Source: Neocallimastix lanati (nom. inval.) (lineage: Eukaryota > Neocallimastigomycota > Neocallimastigomycetes > Neocallimastigales > Neocallimastigaceae). From it: 60,000 bases of DNA. The DNA lies in NCBI GenBank assembly GCA_016946835.1, contig JACVTC010000049.1, forward strand, positions 597,501-657,500, written 5' to 3'. Of the stretch, positions 9,787 through 22,039 are shown one piece after another. The first letter of the stretch is position 1; each line of letters starts with the position of its first letter. Both the position numbers and the translations under genes were made by a program. Under the pieces are notes generated by a model. It had not been told where the DNA came from. It searched no databases and saw nothing but the letters and a program-made list of their open reading frames with translations.

Positions 9787-11639
9787 TTGTATCTTAAGAT
9801 GGGACGAATAATATAAAATGAAATATTCAAACCTTAATTAATATAAGATAGTTTTTATTATTCAAACATAAATTAATGACATAAATCAAATTTAAATCTA
9901 ACGATTTTACAACAATTTCAATATGTGACTTGATTTCTATATATTAATTATATTTATAATTAATAATAAATTTTATAGAATAAATCAATGTTTTAATTAT
10001 ATTATTATTTTATATTTATATAGATATTAAATATTTCCTTAAATAATAATTATTAATAGTTTATTTTAATCATAAGAACAATTAATTAAATAGTTAATTA
10101 TAACTAAATAACATAAAAATAAAGAATTTCTCTGAATTAAGAGAAGTGTTAAGTTATGTCGTGTTTAGTAATGTTAAGTTAGTTTGTAATTAAAAGTATA
10201 AGAAAGTTGTTAAATAGATTTTTAAATATTTATAGTTTTTAAATAAAATTAAATAAATAAATAATAAACTATAAATTTAATAAATAAATCTCAACAAAGT
10301 ACATCGAATTTTTGAGTTGTATATTAAAATTATAATAGCAAAATTGCTAAATTAATTATATTTTTATTAATAAAATTAGTTTAGTAATATTAAAATATGA
10401 AATTTTAAAATCTACAATTTAATTAAATAAATTTAAATTAAAAAAATAAATTAATTTAATAAATAAATGATAAAATAAAATTATATTAATATATAATATA
10501 AATATGACTTCTCCCAAGAGAAGGATAACTCTCTAACCTAACCAATACATATAATAATAAAAATTATTTAAAGAATATTTTATTGGAAATTTATCCCAAT
10601 AAAGAATATTTTGATAAGAAGGAAATCTTTAATGTTCTTTAATTAATTGGTAAAAAAAATAATTGAAATAAAAGGCGTTGATGTTGAAGATTCATTAGAA
10701 ATGTTAATTTAGCTCTATGAATCAGAATTTCAAGATAAATCATTATTTGATATATTCAGGATATTACTATATTCTGAATGTATTTCACACAATGACGAAA
10801 ATAGTTTGTTTAATAACTCAAAATTAATTCGAAAATAAAGAAAAATATGAAAGTATTTTTAATAAAAATATCTATAATGCAATAAATAAAAATAATAATG
10901 AAATTCGTAAAAATATCAATAATAAATAAGAATAATAATAATATTATTAATAATATTAAAAATAACAATGATTTAATATTAATAATAATAATATTAAAGA
11001 TATTAAAATTATTAAAATTAACAATAATCATAATTTTGAAAGCAACAATAATGAAAATTATAATATCAATAGAGAAATTATTGAAATTAAAAACTTAAGA
11101 AAAATAAACAAATATTCTTTAGCAAAATTAAAATAAATAAAACAAAAATTATATTATATATTTATATACTGATTTTATTTATTATATTATTTTTATTTGT
11201 GTAATATTAAACTTAATTTAACTTTATTTTTAACAAATTATGACAAATTTCAAACTAATCAAATAAATTAGCAAATACTAATATACAGTTTTCAAAAGAA
11301 TAATTAAAAAAATGCGAAAGTATAAAAAGAGTGAAAATTCTCAAAAAATTTTAATACTTTTTCAATAAAAAAAATTTTACGTTGTTGATATAATACATTT
11401 ATGATTATATCAAAAAAACTTTAACCTTCTGTTTAAAATTTAATCTCTTTGTAATTATATTTTTATATAATTATTAAATAAAGATAAAAATAAAAAACAA
11501 TTAAAATTTATTTTAATAATTTTTGTTAATGTGTAAATAATTAACAATTATAGGAAATGTAAATTTAAATTTTAAAACAAAATCTTTGAAAGAAACTTCC
11601 AACTTTTTATATTCTTTAATGAGTAAAAAGGATTAATCT
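9787..11639. other. A/T-rich spacer, trace of one decayed protein
   Basis: Probable retroelement flank just after 9786, then low-complexity sequence. Between about 10560 and 10840 one can read broken coding-like sequence (VDVEDSLEMLI, LYESEFQDKSLFDIF), interrupted by several stops and with no recognisable family. The Asn-rich open stretches near 10810-11100 on both strands are trinucleotide-repeat artefacts. Confidence 0.4.
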
Positions 11640-12030
11640 ATTTTTGAGAAAGCTTTCAGAGTATTTTATTATATCAAGAGGTAGCTGTTTTCTTCTCCTT
11701 ATTGTTATTTGGGATTTAATTGAATATCTAGGACATTTAAGACCCATACTTTGAGAAATTTCATTATATTTAAGCGTTATGTTTACATTAAAAGGAATTG
11801 AACTATTTGAAATTTCATTTTTAATTTTGTTACAATTGATTTAGTTAGTTCAAATTTATTTTCAAGATGATAGTCATCATATTCTAAGATTTTATTTTAT
11901 TCTCATGTTTTATATTCAGTACAATTATATATTTTTTGTTTTTTCTTTTGGATTAAAGATTAATTTTTTTTCTGTTTATAATAATTTGTTCTTTATTTTG
12001 TTTATGTCAATTTCCTGATTTTTCTTCATT
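11640..12030 (-). pseudogene. FLYWCH/MULE transposase N-terminal remnant
   Basis: Read on the minus strand, this matches the transposase of the MULE at 50834-52854 at DNA and protein level. TTGTTATTTGGGATTTAATT at 11702 equals 51763 onward, and the translation includes IKSQITIRRRKQLP, parallel to IKSQITRYKNKQ there. The region covers the FLYWCH zinc finger and the linker to the catalytic domain, broken by stops and frameshifts. The DDE part is gone. The array at 12058-12765 and the MULE-like end at 13270 lie on the 5' side of this copy, as in the complete elements. Confidence 0.65.
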
Positions 12031-12057
12031 TTTTTTGATTTAAGTTTCTAATTAATT

Positions 12058-12765
12058 ATTTTAATGATTAATTTTAATGATATATATTTTTAATGAAGAT
12101 TAATTACCCAAATCTTATTTTTTAATTCCTTTTTATTTTAAATTATTCCTTTTTTTTAGTATAATTGATAAAGTATTTATGAGTTTTTAATTTTTAAAAC
12201 ATTTTTAAGTATATAAATTTTATATTATAATTTTAATGATTAATTTTAATGATATATATTTTTAATGAAGATTAATTACCCAAATCTTATTTTTTAATTC
12301 CTTTTTATTTTAAATTATTCCTTTTTTTTTAGTATAATTGATAAATATAAAGTATTTATGAGTTTTTAATTTTTAAAACATTTTTAAGTATATAAATTTT
12401 ATATTATAATTTTAATGATTAATTTTAATGATATATATTTTTAATGAAGATTAATTACCCAAATCTTATTTTTTAATTCCTTTTTATTTTAAATTATTCC
12501 TTTTTTTTAGTATAATTGATAAATATAAAGTATTTATGAGTTTTTAATTTTTAAAACATTTTTAAGTATATAAATTTTATATTATAATTTTAATGATTAA
12601 TTTTAATGATATATATTTTTAATGAAGATTAATTACCCAAATCTTATTTTTTAATTCCTTTTTATTTTAAATTATTCCTTTTTTTTAGTATAATTGATAA
12701 ATATAAAGTATTTATGAGTTTTTAATTTTTAAAACATTTTTAAGTATATAAATTTTATATTATAA
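12058..12765. repeat. Tandem array, four copies of a 172-179 bp unit
   Basis: The landmark TAATTACCCA occurs at 12101, 12273, 12452 and 12630, giving periods of 172, 179 and 178. The first unit lacks the short insertion TATAA carried by the other three. Units are nearly identical, so the array is recent compared with the decayed transposase beside it. Confidence 0.92.
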
Positions 12766-13265
12766 TTTTAATTTATTTATATTTATTTTTTTATTCAATA
12801 AATATTATTATTCTCATATTTATAAAAATATTATTATTGATGTTTCTGTAATTATTAGTACAGTTAATATTATTTATTTGTTATTTATTATATATTATTA
12901 TTTATTTTTTATTTAACAAAAAAAGCTATAAGAAAAACTATTTTATGTTTTTCTAAGGTATTTAAAAATTATTTTTATTAATTCATTTATATATATTTGG
13001 AAATAATAATAATTATTGTAATTTTAATCGTCATTACCATTATTATTTATGGTAATCTTTTTATAATTATTATTATATTGTTTATATTTTTGTTTATTTT
13101 AATATTAATTATTTATTATTTATTTAATCGATATCTGTATAGATATCAATTAAATATATATATTACAAAATTATTAATATTTAAATATTTATATAATATA
13201 AATACAAAATTAATAATAATATTAATTTAGTTATTTAATCATTTTATAATTTTTAATTGGCAAAA
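12766..13265. other. A/T-rich spacer
   Basis: Low complexity. The hydrophobic open frame at 12997-13230 is Ile/Leu codons from ATT/TTA runs and is not taken as a gene. Confidence 0.55.
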
Positions 13266-13292
13266 TACAACTTTGCGAAATGCATCACTAGT
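13266..13292. repeat. MULE-like terminal sequence
   Basis: TTTGCGAAATGCATCACTAG matches the MULE right-end core CGAAATGC at 50808-50815. Together with the minus-strand transposase remnant at 11640-12030, it is probably the 5' end of a third, degraded MULE. Its other end was not found. Confidence 0.45.
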
Positions 13293-14695
13293 TAATTTTT
13301 TTTAATTTTATTATATTTAATTTTTAAAATAAATATTTAATAATTATATTTTATTAGAATATAAATTTATATAATAGCTTTTTTTAAAATTTTAATAATA
13401 AATTTTAATAATTTATAAGAATATTTAATTTTTTATAATAATACTTAATATTATATTATATAAAATATTTTAATCCAATTTAGTAAAAAAGTTTAATTTT
13501 AAATATAATAAAAGTAAAATTAATAATTTGAATTATTTAATTTTAATTTTATTAATATTTTATTTTTAGACTATAGGAAAATTAGTTAAATAATTAATAT
13601 TTAAAATTTATAATAAATAAAGATTATAAATTCATTCTTTATTAAAAGTTGGTTTAAAGATACATAGGTGATATAAGATCTATTAAATGATAACTTCATA
13701 GTTATATAATGTATTTTAAAACAGTTAGCAATTTTATCGTTAATTTACATAAAACTTTAGTTTTGTACAATAATTGTACATTTATTATTTAATGTTATAT
13801 ATATGTTCTATATATAGTTAAATTTATTTTATTTAGTTTTATAATTAGTTGATAAGTTTATATTAAATATGTATTCAATTTTAAAAATTATTACCATGCA
13901 TAAATAATTCATGTAATTGAATCTGTAATACTTTGGTATTACTATTAATGTAAATTGTATTATTAAAATATTTTATTATTAAATATACGTTATATAAATA
14001 AACCAAATATACATATTTGATATGAACTACTATTAATGAATAGAGTTTAATAACCATGTGTTATATTCTATAAGTTAATTCAGTGTTAATTATTTAAAAA
14101 TAATATAAATTGATAAAAATTTATAGTATAACTCGAATAAGAGAGTGTGTTGAATTACACTAGACTTTATTTATTATTAGTTTTTTTAGTCTATAGAAAA
14201 CTTACTTTTTACTGTTGAAGAAATAAAATCAATGGTTTACTGGTTAGTAATATTTACTCTGACCAATACTTTATGAGTTAGTTCGGTACATTTTTGTAAA
14301 ATTATTATTTTAAATATTTATTAATAATATCTTCTTAAATATTCATTTCAAATAAATATTATAAATCTAATAGAATTTTTTGGTTTTGTCAAATGAAATT
14401 AAAAAATTCTAATTTTAGAAATATTTTTTACTTTTTTATATTATTTATTTAAACTTATTATTAATAATGTAAAAAATATTAAATTTTCAGAAAAATTTTA
14501 TAGGGGTGAATTTCACTATAGAAAAATATTTTCTTTCATATTTTTAATAAATAAAATTTTCAATAGATAAATTTTTCATAAATAAATAATAATAAATTTA
14601 ATTATAATATTAAAAAATATTTTTCTTTGTATGTACAAAACTATTGAATTTACAAGTATAAATGATTTAATTTAAAACAATCACGCATTATTATC
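13293..14695. other. A/T-rich spacer
   Basis: No coding pattern or clear repeat is seen. A few GC-richer words (GTATTACTATTAATG, GACCAATACTTTATGAG) do not resolve into a feature. Confidence 0.5.
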
Positions 14696-14699
14696 AACA

Positions 14700-15370
14700 A
14701 ATGAAAAATTTATGCCACCATATAGTTACAATGATATTTTTTATAAACGTGACAAACAAAAATTGTTACAAACAGTTAAGGATGAATTAGTTAATAAATA
14801 AATTCTAAAAGGTAGTAACATAATAATTTCAAAATGGTTTTTTCACTTTAAATTCAATTCATATAGAACAATTAATATAAAGAAAGGACAAATTAGAAGC
14901 TAGAAGATATACGAAAAATTACGTACATACTCAAAGAATATATTTTTTAGTATTAAAACAGGATTCATTGAGAAAAATTAGACAACAGAATAATATTAAA
15001 TTTCGACATCTTTCAAATAGATATTAAAGATGAGTACTTAAATTCAGAATTAAGTAAAGATACATGGAAATATTACAAGGTGACAAAAACTATAAGAAAA
15101 CTATTAAATTATAAAGGTGGAAACAATTGGGCAAAGATATGAAATAATACCTTGGATAATAATTAATTGATATAGGTTTCTATGGGTTAAAAATTAAATT
15201 TTTTATTTATATGAAAAAAAATAATAAAAAACGAAATAAGTTGTATCCTAATTATAAATATGGACGATATATTATTAAAAGATAATGAGTATGAAATAAA
15301 TAAAACAAAAATTATTAAAGAAATATTTTAATATTAACAATATATGTCATGTAGATAATAAATTATTTAT
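14700..15370 (+). pseudogene. Ty1/copia reverse transcriptase, heavily decayed
   Basis: Across three frames the order of copia RT landmarks is kept: YNDIFYKRDKQKLLQTVKDE (start of the domain), SKWFFH (for S-R-W-V-F), LEARRYT, LKQDSLRKI, FQIDIKDEYLNSEL (for QLDIKAAYLN) and GDKNYKK. Many stops and shifts interrupt it. YVDD is reduced to NMDDILLKD. It is compared with the intact RT at 4700-5550. Confidence 0.7.
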
Positions 15371-15949
15371 TAATAAAATTATTCAATATATTTAATTTTT
15401 TTTGATTCCTAATTTATGAATAATTCATAATTTTATTATTGTTCTTGATTTTATACATATTTATTATATTTTTTGTCAAAGTTTGAGGGCATTTCAAGAA
15501 TATTTTTGAATAAAATTATGAATTAAAATATTTAAATTGAATCGGGAATCGTAATTAATAATTATAATTATTATTTTAATAAATAATTAATTTATATTAA
15601 TATATTATATAATATTTATTATTAATATAACTAATAATATAATAAATTTATCTTCTTTTCGTTTTTAAAGAAATATTAGTAATAGAAAGGGTAGTAAAGT
15701 GTAGTTAAGTAGGAATACGAATATTTTAAAATATTCCAGATATGATTTAAATTGTTAATATACATTTAATATTATTTTATTGAATAATATAATACTATTT
15801 TATTAATATTAAAATTGATGAATTATATAATCTTTTTTTAGTGGTGGAATAGGAATATATATTATATATTATCTTATGATTTAACATTATTATCAATTTC
15901 CAAAAAGGACACGACATGTAATAATTTATGTTTTTAAATATATAATAAA
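15371..15949. other. A/T-rich spacer
   Basis: No open frame with protein character and no repeat was recognised. Confidence 0.5.
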
Positions 15950-16420
15950 TAAATTGGTTGAAATCGATGATTTATAAGAAAATAGAGTTATTGTATCATC
16001 ATTTTTTTGAAAGTATATCAAAAATGACGAGCAACAATATAAAGATTATATATCATTTTTTATTGAAAGAGATAATGTTCAACAAAATAATATAGTGTTA
16101 AGTTCTATTAAGAAAATTATTCAAACAATACATAATTTAGGTTATTTAATTGATAATGGAAATATTAATTTCGATATTCTATTAGAAGAATGAATTATAA
16201 TTTTAATATAAATATTCTGGGTTAAAATCCTCAAGATATAGAGTATTGTTAATGGAAATGAAGTACTCATCAATAGATAAATTAAATTATACAATAAAAA
16301 TAAATTTTGAAAATGTGATATATTCAAAGTTGGAAAAATGGTATTTAGTAATGCATATAGTGTTTTATTTAATGAAAATGATTATATTAAAATATTGTTA
16401 GATTAAATGGAAAATGGCAA
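15950..16420 (+). pseudogene. Decayed gene of unknown family
   Basis: Two stretches look protein-coding: VLSSIKKIIQTIHNLGYLID and nearby (15952-16190), then VGKMVFSNAYSVLFNENDYI followed by KILLD, stop, MENGKFYI (16330-16420). Several in-frame TAA/TAG codons sit where Gln would fit, plus one TGA. I do not recognise the family. Helix-rich, no signal peptide or cysteine pattern seen. It may belong with the fragments to 18670. Confidence 0.35.
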
Positions 16421-17133
16421 ATTTTACATATAACCCTAAACAAATAAATACTTTTAGTAGTGGATACTGTTGATTGAAAAATATATAAATAATATCAATA
16501 TATGATTAATAATATAGTATCCTATATTATTAATTTTAGGTGTTAAATATATCAATTTAAATATAAATAGTCTTTATATTATAGTAATTTTAAATAATAT
16601 ATAAATTCATATAGTTCAAGTTCAGAATTAAAGTATATCATGATAATAGTAAATATAAATTTAAAGATTGATATTTTATATAAGTATCTTTATTATATGC
16701 TAAAATTGTATAGTTATTCCATAAATAAAGACAATATTTGAGTTTAAAAAAGTGCAAATTATTTTTATTAATTGGTAATATTACTATATTTTATAATTTT
16801 AATGATAAATATTTTGAAGAAAATATTGGATATTGAATATCTTGTTTTGATGATTATTTTTATAATAATTAATAAAATTTAATAATGTAAAAAAGAATTT
16901 TATAAGATATGTATTTTATAATTAGATAATTTATTTATAATAGTTTTATAATTTTTATTAATTAGTAAATAAATTAGAGTTAATAATAAAAATAAGATAT
17001 AACATAAACAATTTATAAACTTTAAGATAATTATAATGAAGATATATCACAATTTGAGGATGATAATTATAATATTAAATAATAATATTGTAATTATAGT
17101 TGATAATAGAAATAATTTATTTTTTTTTAGTAA

Positions 17134-17396
17134 TTATAAATGATATTGATATAAATCTTTATATTGCATTTTTCTAAAATCCACTGATATATTATTAAAT
17201 AATCTATTTTTTCTTGATGTTAAATTAATATTGTTATTTTCAACTATTTCGTTATCTTCTCCAGAATATTGGAGAATAAAACGAAATAATTCTGAATCAA
17301 CACATAAATTAGTTTTATTTCCTAATATTAATTCCATTTTACAATCATCATTTTTTTGAATTACTTTAGCTTTAATACCACTTCCTACTTTCCTAT
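17134..17396 (-). pseudogene. Fragment of an unknown, possibly secreted, protein
   Basis: The minus strand is open from 17396 (no ATG until 17337) to 17134. It reads GSGIKAKVIQKNDDCKMELI, then GNKTNLCVDSELFRFILQYS and a polar C-terminus. Composition is protein-like, with two Cys. The phrase resembles modules of large secreted proteins from gut fungi, but this is from general impression only. It is antisense to the neighbouring plus-strand fragments. Confidence 0.35.
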
Positions 17397-17829
17397 TTTA
17401 ATGTATTAATTATATTGATAAAGTAAAATTTACAAAAATAATTATTGATATATATTAGTGAAAATCTTAAATGGAAAAATTAAATATTTCAAAAAAGAAA
17501 GAAATGGATATATTTAAATATTATGATTAAGATAAAGGTCTTATCGGATATATAATTATAAACTTATATTTATTTGTGAAATGAATAAATTAATATTATT
17601 AATCCAAGAGAATGTAATATTAATGATATTGTATTAACTAATACAATATCAGTAAAATTAATCCAAGTTTAACAAGACTTTGATTAGTTCATAGTTAAAT
17701 ATCACTATAAATTATTATAGAGAATATCTATGAAGTAATTTCATTTGATTTAATTATAGAATGTATTTATTTTAATAATTCTAATTTTAGATATATTTAT
17801 TTTAGATATATATATTTTATATCTCAAAA

Positions 17830-18670
17830 AGAGTATAGATGAAAGAATAAATAGTAATATAATTCAAATTGTTGAAAAAGAGAATTATTTTAATGATATT
17901 GCTAATAATATTGAAAAATATTTACTTATATATGGTCCAAGAGGTGATCATTTTGAAGAAATTTAAGAAACATTTAATGAATATGAATCGATAGGTGATT
18001 ATTTAATATCGTTAACTGATGAAAGTAATTAAGTATTTTTTTAGTAATAAAGTGAAATTTTAATCAATTTTTGAAAGAGAAAATAATATTAGTGATAAAT
18101 TTTATATAAATAAAGTTGAAATATTTAGTTATAAAAAAGTGTATTGGATATATAATTTGAATAACTTTGTTATAAGGTCTTAATTATTTAATATTTTTAT
18201 AAGTTAAAACATAGAAGATTCATATATTTATATAAATTTGAGAAGAAATTTAAATAAAAGAAATTATACATTCTTCAGTTATTAATTGTAAAATCCCTAA
18301 TAAGAATATAAAATAGAATAATTAAAATAATAATATTAATACTATATATATCTAAGTGGAGAAAAAAATAGTTTTGATTATGTAATATTATTATAATAGA
18401 AAAAATATTGAAGATTTTGAATTAAATTTTTTTAATGGAATATATATTAATAATTTAAATTATATTATATATAACGAATTTAATAAAAAAATTAATATAA
18501 TAAGAGATAGATTTCATTTAAAGAATAATACATTAATAAATGTTATTTATAATTTTGAAGATGATAAAATATATTATTTTCATAATAATAATAATAATAA
18601 TAGTTTTGATTATGAAAATAATAAAACTATTTGTGATAACCCAGTAGAAAATAGTTTTAAAATCCTTTAA
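17830..18670 (+). pseudogene. Decayed gene fragments of unknown family
   Basis: Consecutive plus-strand blocks read like protein: EKYLLIYGPRGDHFEEI, stop, ETFNEYESIGDYLISLTDES (17880-18030), KVEIFSYKKVYWIYNLNNFV (18110-18180) and NIEDFELNFFNGIYINNLNY (18405-18670). In-frame TAA/TAG stand at Gln-like positions and at least two frameshifts occur. There is no recognised domain. They could be one long gene with 15950-16420. Confidence 0.35.
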
Positions 18671-18928
18671 ATAATAGAGAAATTATTTTAATTTCTGAAA
18701 GTAATATTAATTTTTTAAAAAGTTAATGGAAAAAATTAAAAATATACAAATAAGAAAAATATTAATTATGGTGTTACTTTAATTGATATTATTTCTTAAT
18801 AAAATATGTATTTATAATGAAAAATATTTACTCTTAATATTCATATTCTATGAATAAAAATTTAAAAGAATTATATAGTTAAAACAAGAAAAAATATTTT
18901 ATCATATTATTTCTAATTTTATATAACA

Positions 18929-19240
18929 ATGAATCTAGATAATACGGAAAATAAATTGTATTATGAAAAAGATATAGAATATATATTAAAAGTAAAGGTG
19001 GAGATAATATGTTTCATTTGGTGTAGTACAGATAATGTTGAAATTTGTTCTCTTGAAAATGAAAATGTTATTAATAATTATAAAAAATTTATTGATAAAT
19101 ATAGAATTTGATTGATTTGGACATTGAAGGGGCTAACCTTAACAATCATTATATTAATTTTAAAAGGAATCATGTATTAAGTGAAGAAAAATTATACAAA
19201 TTTTTAAACATTATTGATAAATATACTCTAAAAAAAATAC
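18929..19240 (+). pseudogene. Probable GH18 chitinase fragment
   Basis: An open stretch from ATG 18929 (MNLDNTENKLYYEKDIEYIL) is followed, after a frame change near 19005, by ENENVINNYKKFIDKY and, after a second change at about 19105, by NLIDLDIEGANLNNHY. The DLDIEG block fits the catalytic D-x-D-x-E signature of glycoside hydrolase family 18, and the preceding NNYKKFIDKY fits the helix before it in bacterial-type chitinases. A GGDNM reading near 18998 could be the usual GGD strand. The gene is truncated and frameshifted. Identification rests on one short motif and its context, so another TIM-barrel enzyme is possible. Confidence 0.45.
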
Positions 19241-19332
19241 TTATATAATACCAAAAAACGTTTTTAGAATACATTTATCAATAAATATATTTCCAGTTGA
19301 AAATAAAAAATTTATCAAATTAAAAAAATTTA

Positions 19333-19692
19333 AAACCAAACAACCGAGTATTGTTTATCGAAATTAATTATATGAATGATCCTAAGTAATTATTATTATA
19401 TAAGTGATATTAATATTATAAAAAATTTTTTAATTGATATTGTATTTACTAATAATTATCTGGAGATTCAGGAATTAGGCCTAATTATAGTAATATAATA
19501 AAATCTTTTATATGGTTAATTAGTGGATTAAGTAAAGAAGATTACTTATTTTTGTATTATTTTGGTTATGGAAGAAATGTTAAAGATAAAAGTAATGACG
19601 AAAGTAATTTTTATGATAAAACTATAATACTATTAGATTATCAAGAAAAAAGACATATTATATATGATATAATAAAAGAAAAATTAATATAA
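19333..19692 (+). pseudogene. Metacaspase (peptidase C14) p20 fragment, catalytic His replaced
   Basis: The first block is NNRVLFIEINYMNDPK, matching the first strand of caspase-like domains (usually LLIGINY). After stops and a frameshift come KNFLIDIVFTNNY, DSGIRPNYSNIIKSFIWLIS, EDYLFLYYFGYGRNVKD, then DESNFYDKTIILLDYQE and a stop at 19690-19692. This is the metacaspase order: DSGIRPT-like loop, hydrophobic strand, S-G-H-G, then D-G-Y-D-E. The catalytic His is a Tyr (CAT to TAT at 19567-19569), and G-G after it is G-R. The catalytic Cys region and p10 are missing. The gene therefore cannot be active. The last 228 bases (19465-19692) are one open frame. Confidence 0.7.
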
Positions 19693-20279
19693 ATTTTACT
19701 TTTGATTGCTATTGTTTCGACAACTTGGCAATTTAACTTTGTTCTTAATTATATTTATTTTTATTTTTTTGATTTTTAGTAATTTAGTTTCATTTAATAT
19801 ATGAATAATTGCTTTTTTTCTATTATATCTACTTTTTAAATAATATTTCTATTATTACCCTTTTATCCTAAACTTTAATCTCTTCTTATACATTAATATA
19901 TTTAATATTTTAAATTCAGATTTGGTTAATATTAATTTCATTAATATCCAATACTCCATTCCTTAAATTATTTATATTTTATTAATATTTAATTTTATTT
20001 TTTATATATATATAAATATTTAATTTATTTCGTTTTTATTATTAACTCTTATTTACATTTTAATTAATAAAATATATATATTTTTATTATTATAATTAAA
20101 CATTTTTATGATAAAGTATAATTAAAATAATCTAATAATCTTAAATTTAGTTCTATTCTTAAATATATATTTATAATATTAAATTAAAATTTCCATTTAT
20201 ATTTATTTCATGCACTCATTAATTACTAATTTCACTAATATAAATGCTACACAACATTAACTTTTATTCGCTTTATCAG

Positions 20280-22030
20280 TTGAATAATTAACAATTAATG
20301 TTTTTAGTATTGTTTAGTTCTTCTTCAATACTCTATAATAAGATAATCACTGTTCCTTCTAAAATTAAACTATCATTAGTACCATCATTTCTATCAATTG
20401 CAGCCCTAGGTCTACTTAAATTCCTATTTGCTTTTGAAAAGTTATTTTTAAGATTATACACATGCTTTATAACTAAAGTTTCAATAATATAATTTTTAAT
20501 ATAAGCTTTTGCAGAATCTATACTATCAAATCCATTAGAATATTTAAATGTTCTATTATTACTAAAAATAAATATCTATTATTTCTATTTATTCAAATTT
20601 TTATTTATTTTCATAACCTAAGAAACATCCAAATAAATAACTCCACCCAAATTAATAGGAAAAATATATCTTATTGGATGAATAAAATATGAATCATTTA
20701 TTAATATTGAAAAATTCTTATATTTATATAATATTTTATATCCACTATAATATATTATTTATTTCATTTATACCTCTACTATAAACTTTATAAAAAATAA
20801 TTTATTTAAATTTTCTACTTTAATACTTTAAAATTTTAACTTCTTAAAATCATATATTTTGATTTCATGTAACTTAAATATAAATTAATTAATGTATTGA
20901 CTATTTGAATAATTTTAATAAAAATTAAAAAGTTTAAACCTTATACAACATTCTTATTAATTTTTATCTAAAATTATAATAATAGATTTTAACTTATTAT
21001 TAATACACGTTACTTTTTATTTCCTTTTGTATAAACATTTTTAGCATATAATACATTTATTTAAAAATTCATAATCATTTCATCTAATTCAACTGTTGAT
21101 TAAAATGTAGCTCTTGATTTTTATATATTATAATATTTTCATATTTATATGATAACTTTATATTGAAAATATCGTTCGTTACATTAAAATATACTTCATT
21201 TCAATTATTTAATTTTATTAAAGTGTACAATCAATAAAATATACCATGTTTTACTATCATTTTTATAAAAATAAATATAACTAATTCTATTTTTCCTTTT
21301 TAAATTATATTTTTTGATAATCCTATAATATTTCCATTTCTATTCTTCACAGATATTTTATAATCTTTTCATTATATTCCCATTTTTCCAATTTTCTATA
21401 TTCAACATTATAATCAATATTACCTCTTCCTGAAAATCTATAAATGGTTCCATCTTTTTTTATATTTTTAAATATATTTAAATATTGCATTTTTATTACA
21501 AGGTAAATAATACCTTAACAATAATTTTTATATTATTTTTTTTAAATCACATTATATACTTGTTCTATATCTAATTAAAATAAATTAAACTTCATAATCT
21601 TCAATTATATATTTACTATGTATTTCACGTATTTCATACATATAAAAATAATTAAATAATAATTTGAATCTCTTAATTCTATTCATTCAATATTATAAAT
21701 ATTATTTAAATCTAAATTTAAATATAATTTAATCCAAATAAAATCATTTGAATTTAAATTATAAATTTATCAACATTTCTTTTTAATAACTTTCTTTTTT
21801 CTTCTATAATAAAACAATAGTTTATTTATTTATATCTTCTTTTTATATTCAAAAATAAATAATAATTATTATTTTCTTTATATATAATATAAACATCTTA
21901 ATTTGGATATGTATCACCCTCAAATTTATATATTCTATTTCTATATTATATATCCAATTCACACCATTTCAAATATTCATCATAATAATTTCTTTCAGCA
22001 TACATATATAAACCATCTCATTTTGTGAAT
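20280..22030 (-). pseudogene. Decayed gene of unknown family
   Basis: Minus-strand coding-like blocks in order are MYAERNYYDEYLKWCELDI with stop then YRNRIYKFEGDTYPN (about 22010-21900), KKDGTIYRFSGRGNIDYNVE followed by YRKLEKWEY (about 21450-21360) and SNGFDSIDSAKAYIKNYIIE to NRNLSRPRAAIDRNDGTNDS (about 20560-20330). The blocks are joined by stops and frameshifts. I do not recognise a domain. Stops after CELDI and TYPN are TAA where Gln would fit. Order and polarity suggest one gene of at least 1.7 kb. Confidence 0.35.
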
Positions 22031-22039
22031 TTTTATAAT

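Noticed and set aside
9795-9815. GATGGGACGAATAAT compared with the reverse complement near 30265 as a shared gypsy LTR start
   Set aside because: The 30265 sequence lies inside a plus-strand copia reading frame (DILYVPSF), so the similarity is a coincidence.
10810-11098. Overlapping Asn/Ile-rich open frames on both strands
   Set aside because: They arise from AAT repeats and show no similarity to the Asn-rich copia linkers beyond composition.
12997-13230. Hydrophobic open frame resembling a membrane protein
   Set aside because: It consists of Ile, Leu and Tyr codons from ATT/TTA/TAT runs with no domain or start context.
15950-22030. A nuclear code reading TAA/TAG as Gln, as in some ciliates
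   Set aside because: Some frames become long and open if TAR is read as Gln, but TGA is rare in such A/T-rich DNA, so this happens easily by chance. The beta-adaptin gene uses CAA for Gln and TAA as stop, the copia pol does the same, and frameshifts also occur in these regions. Mutational decay explains it better.
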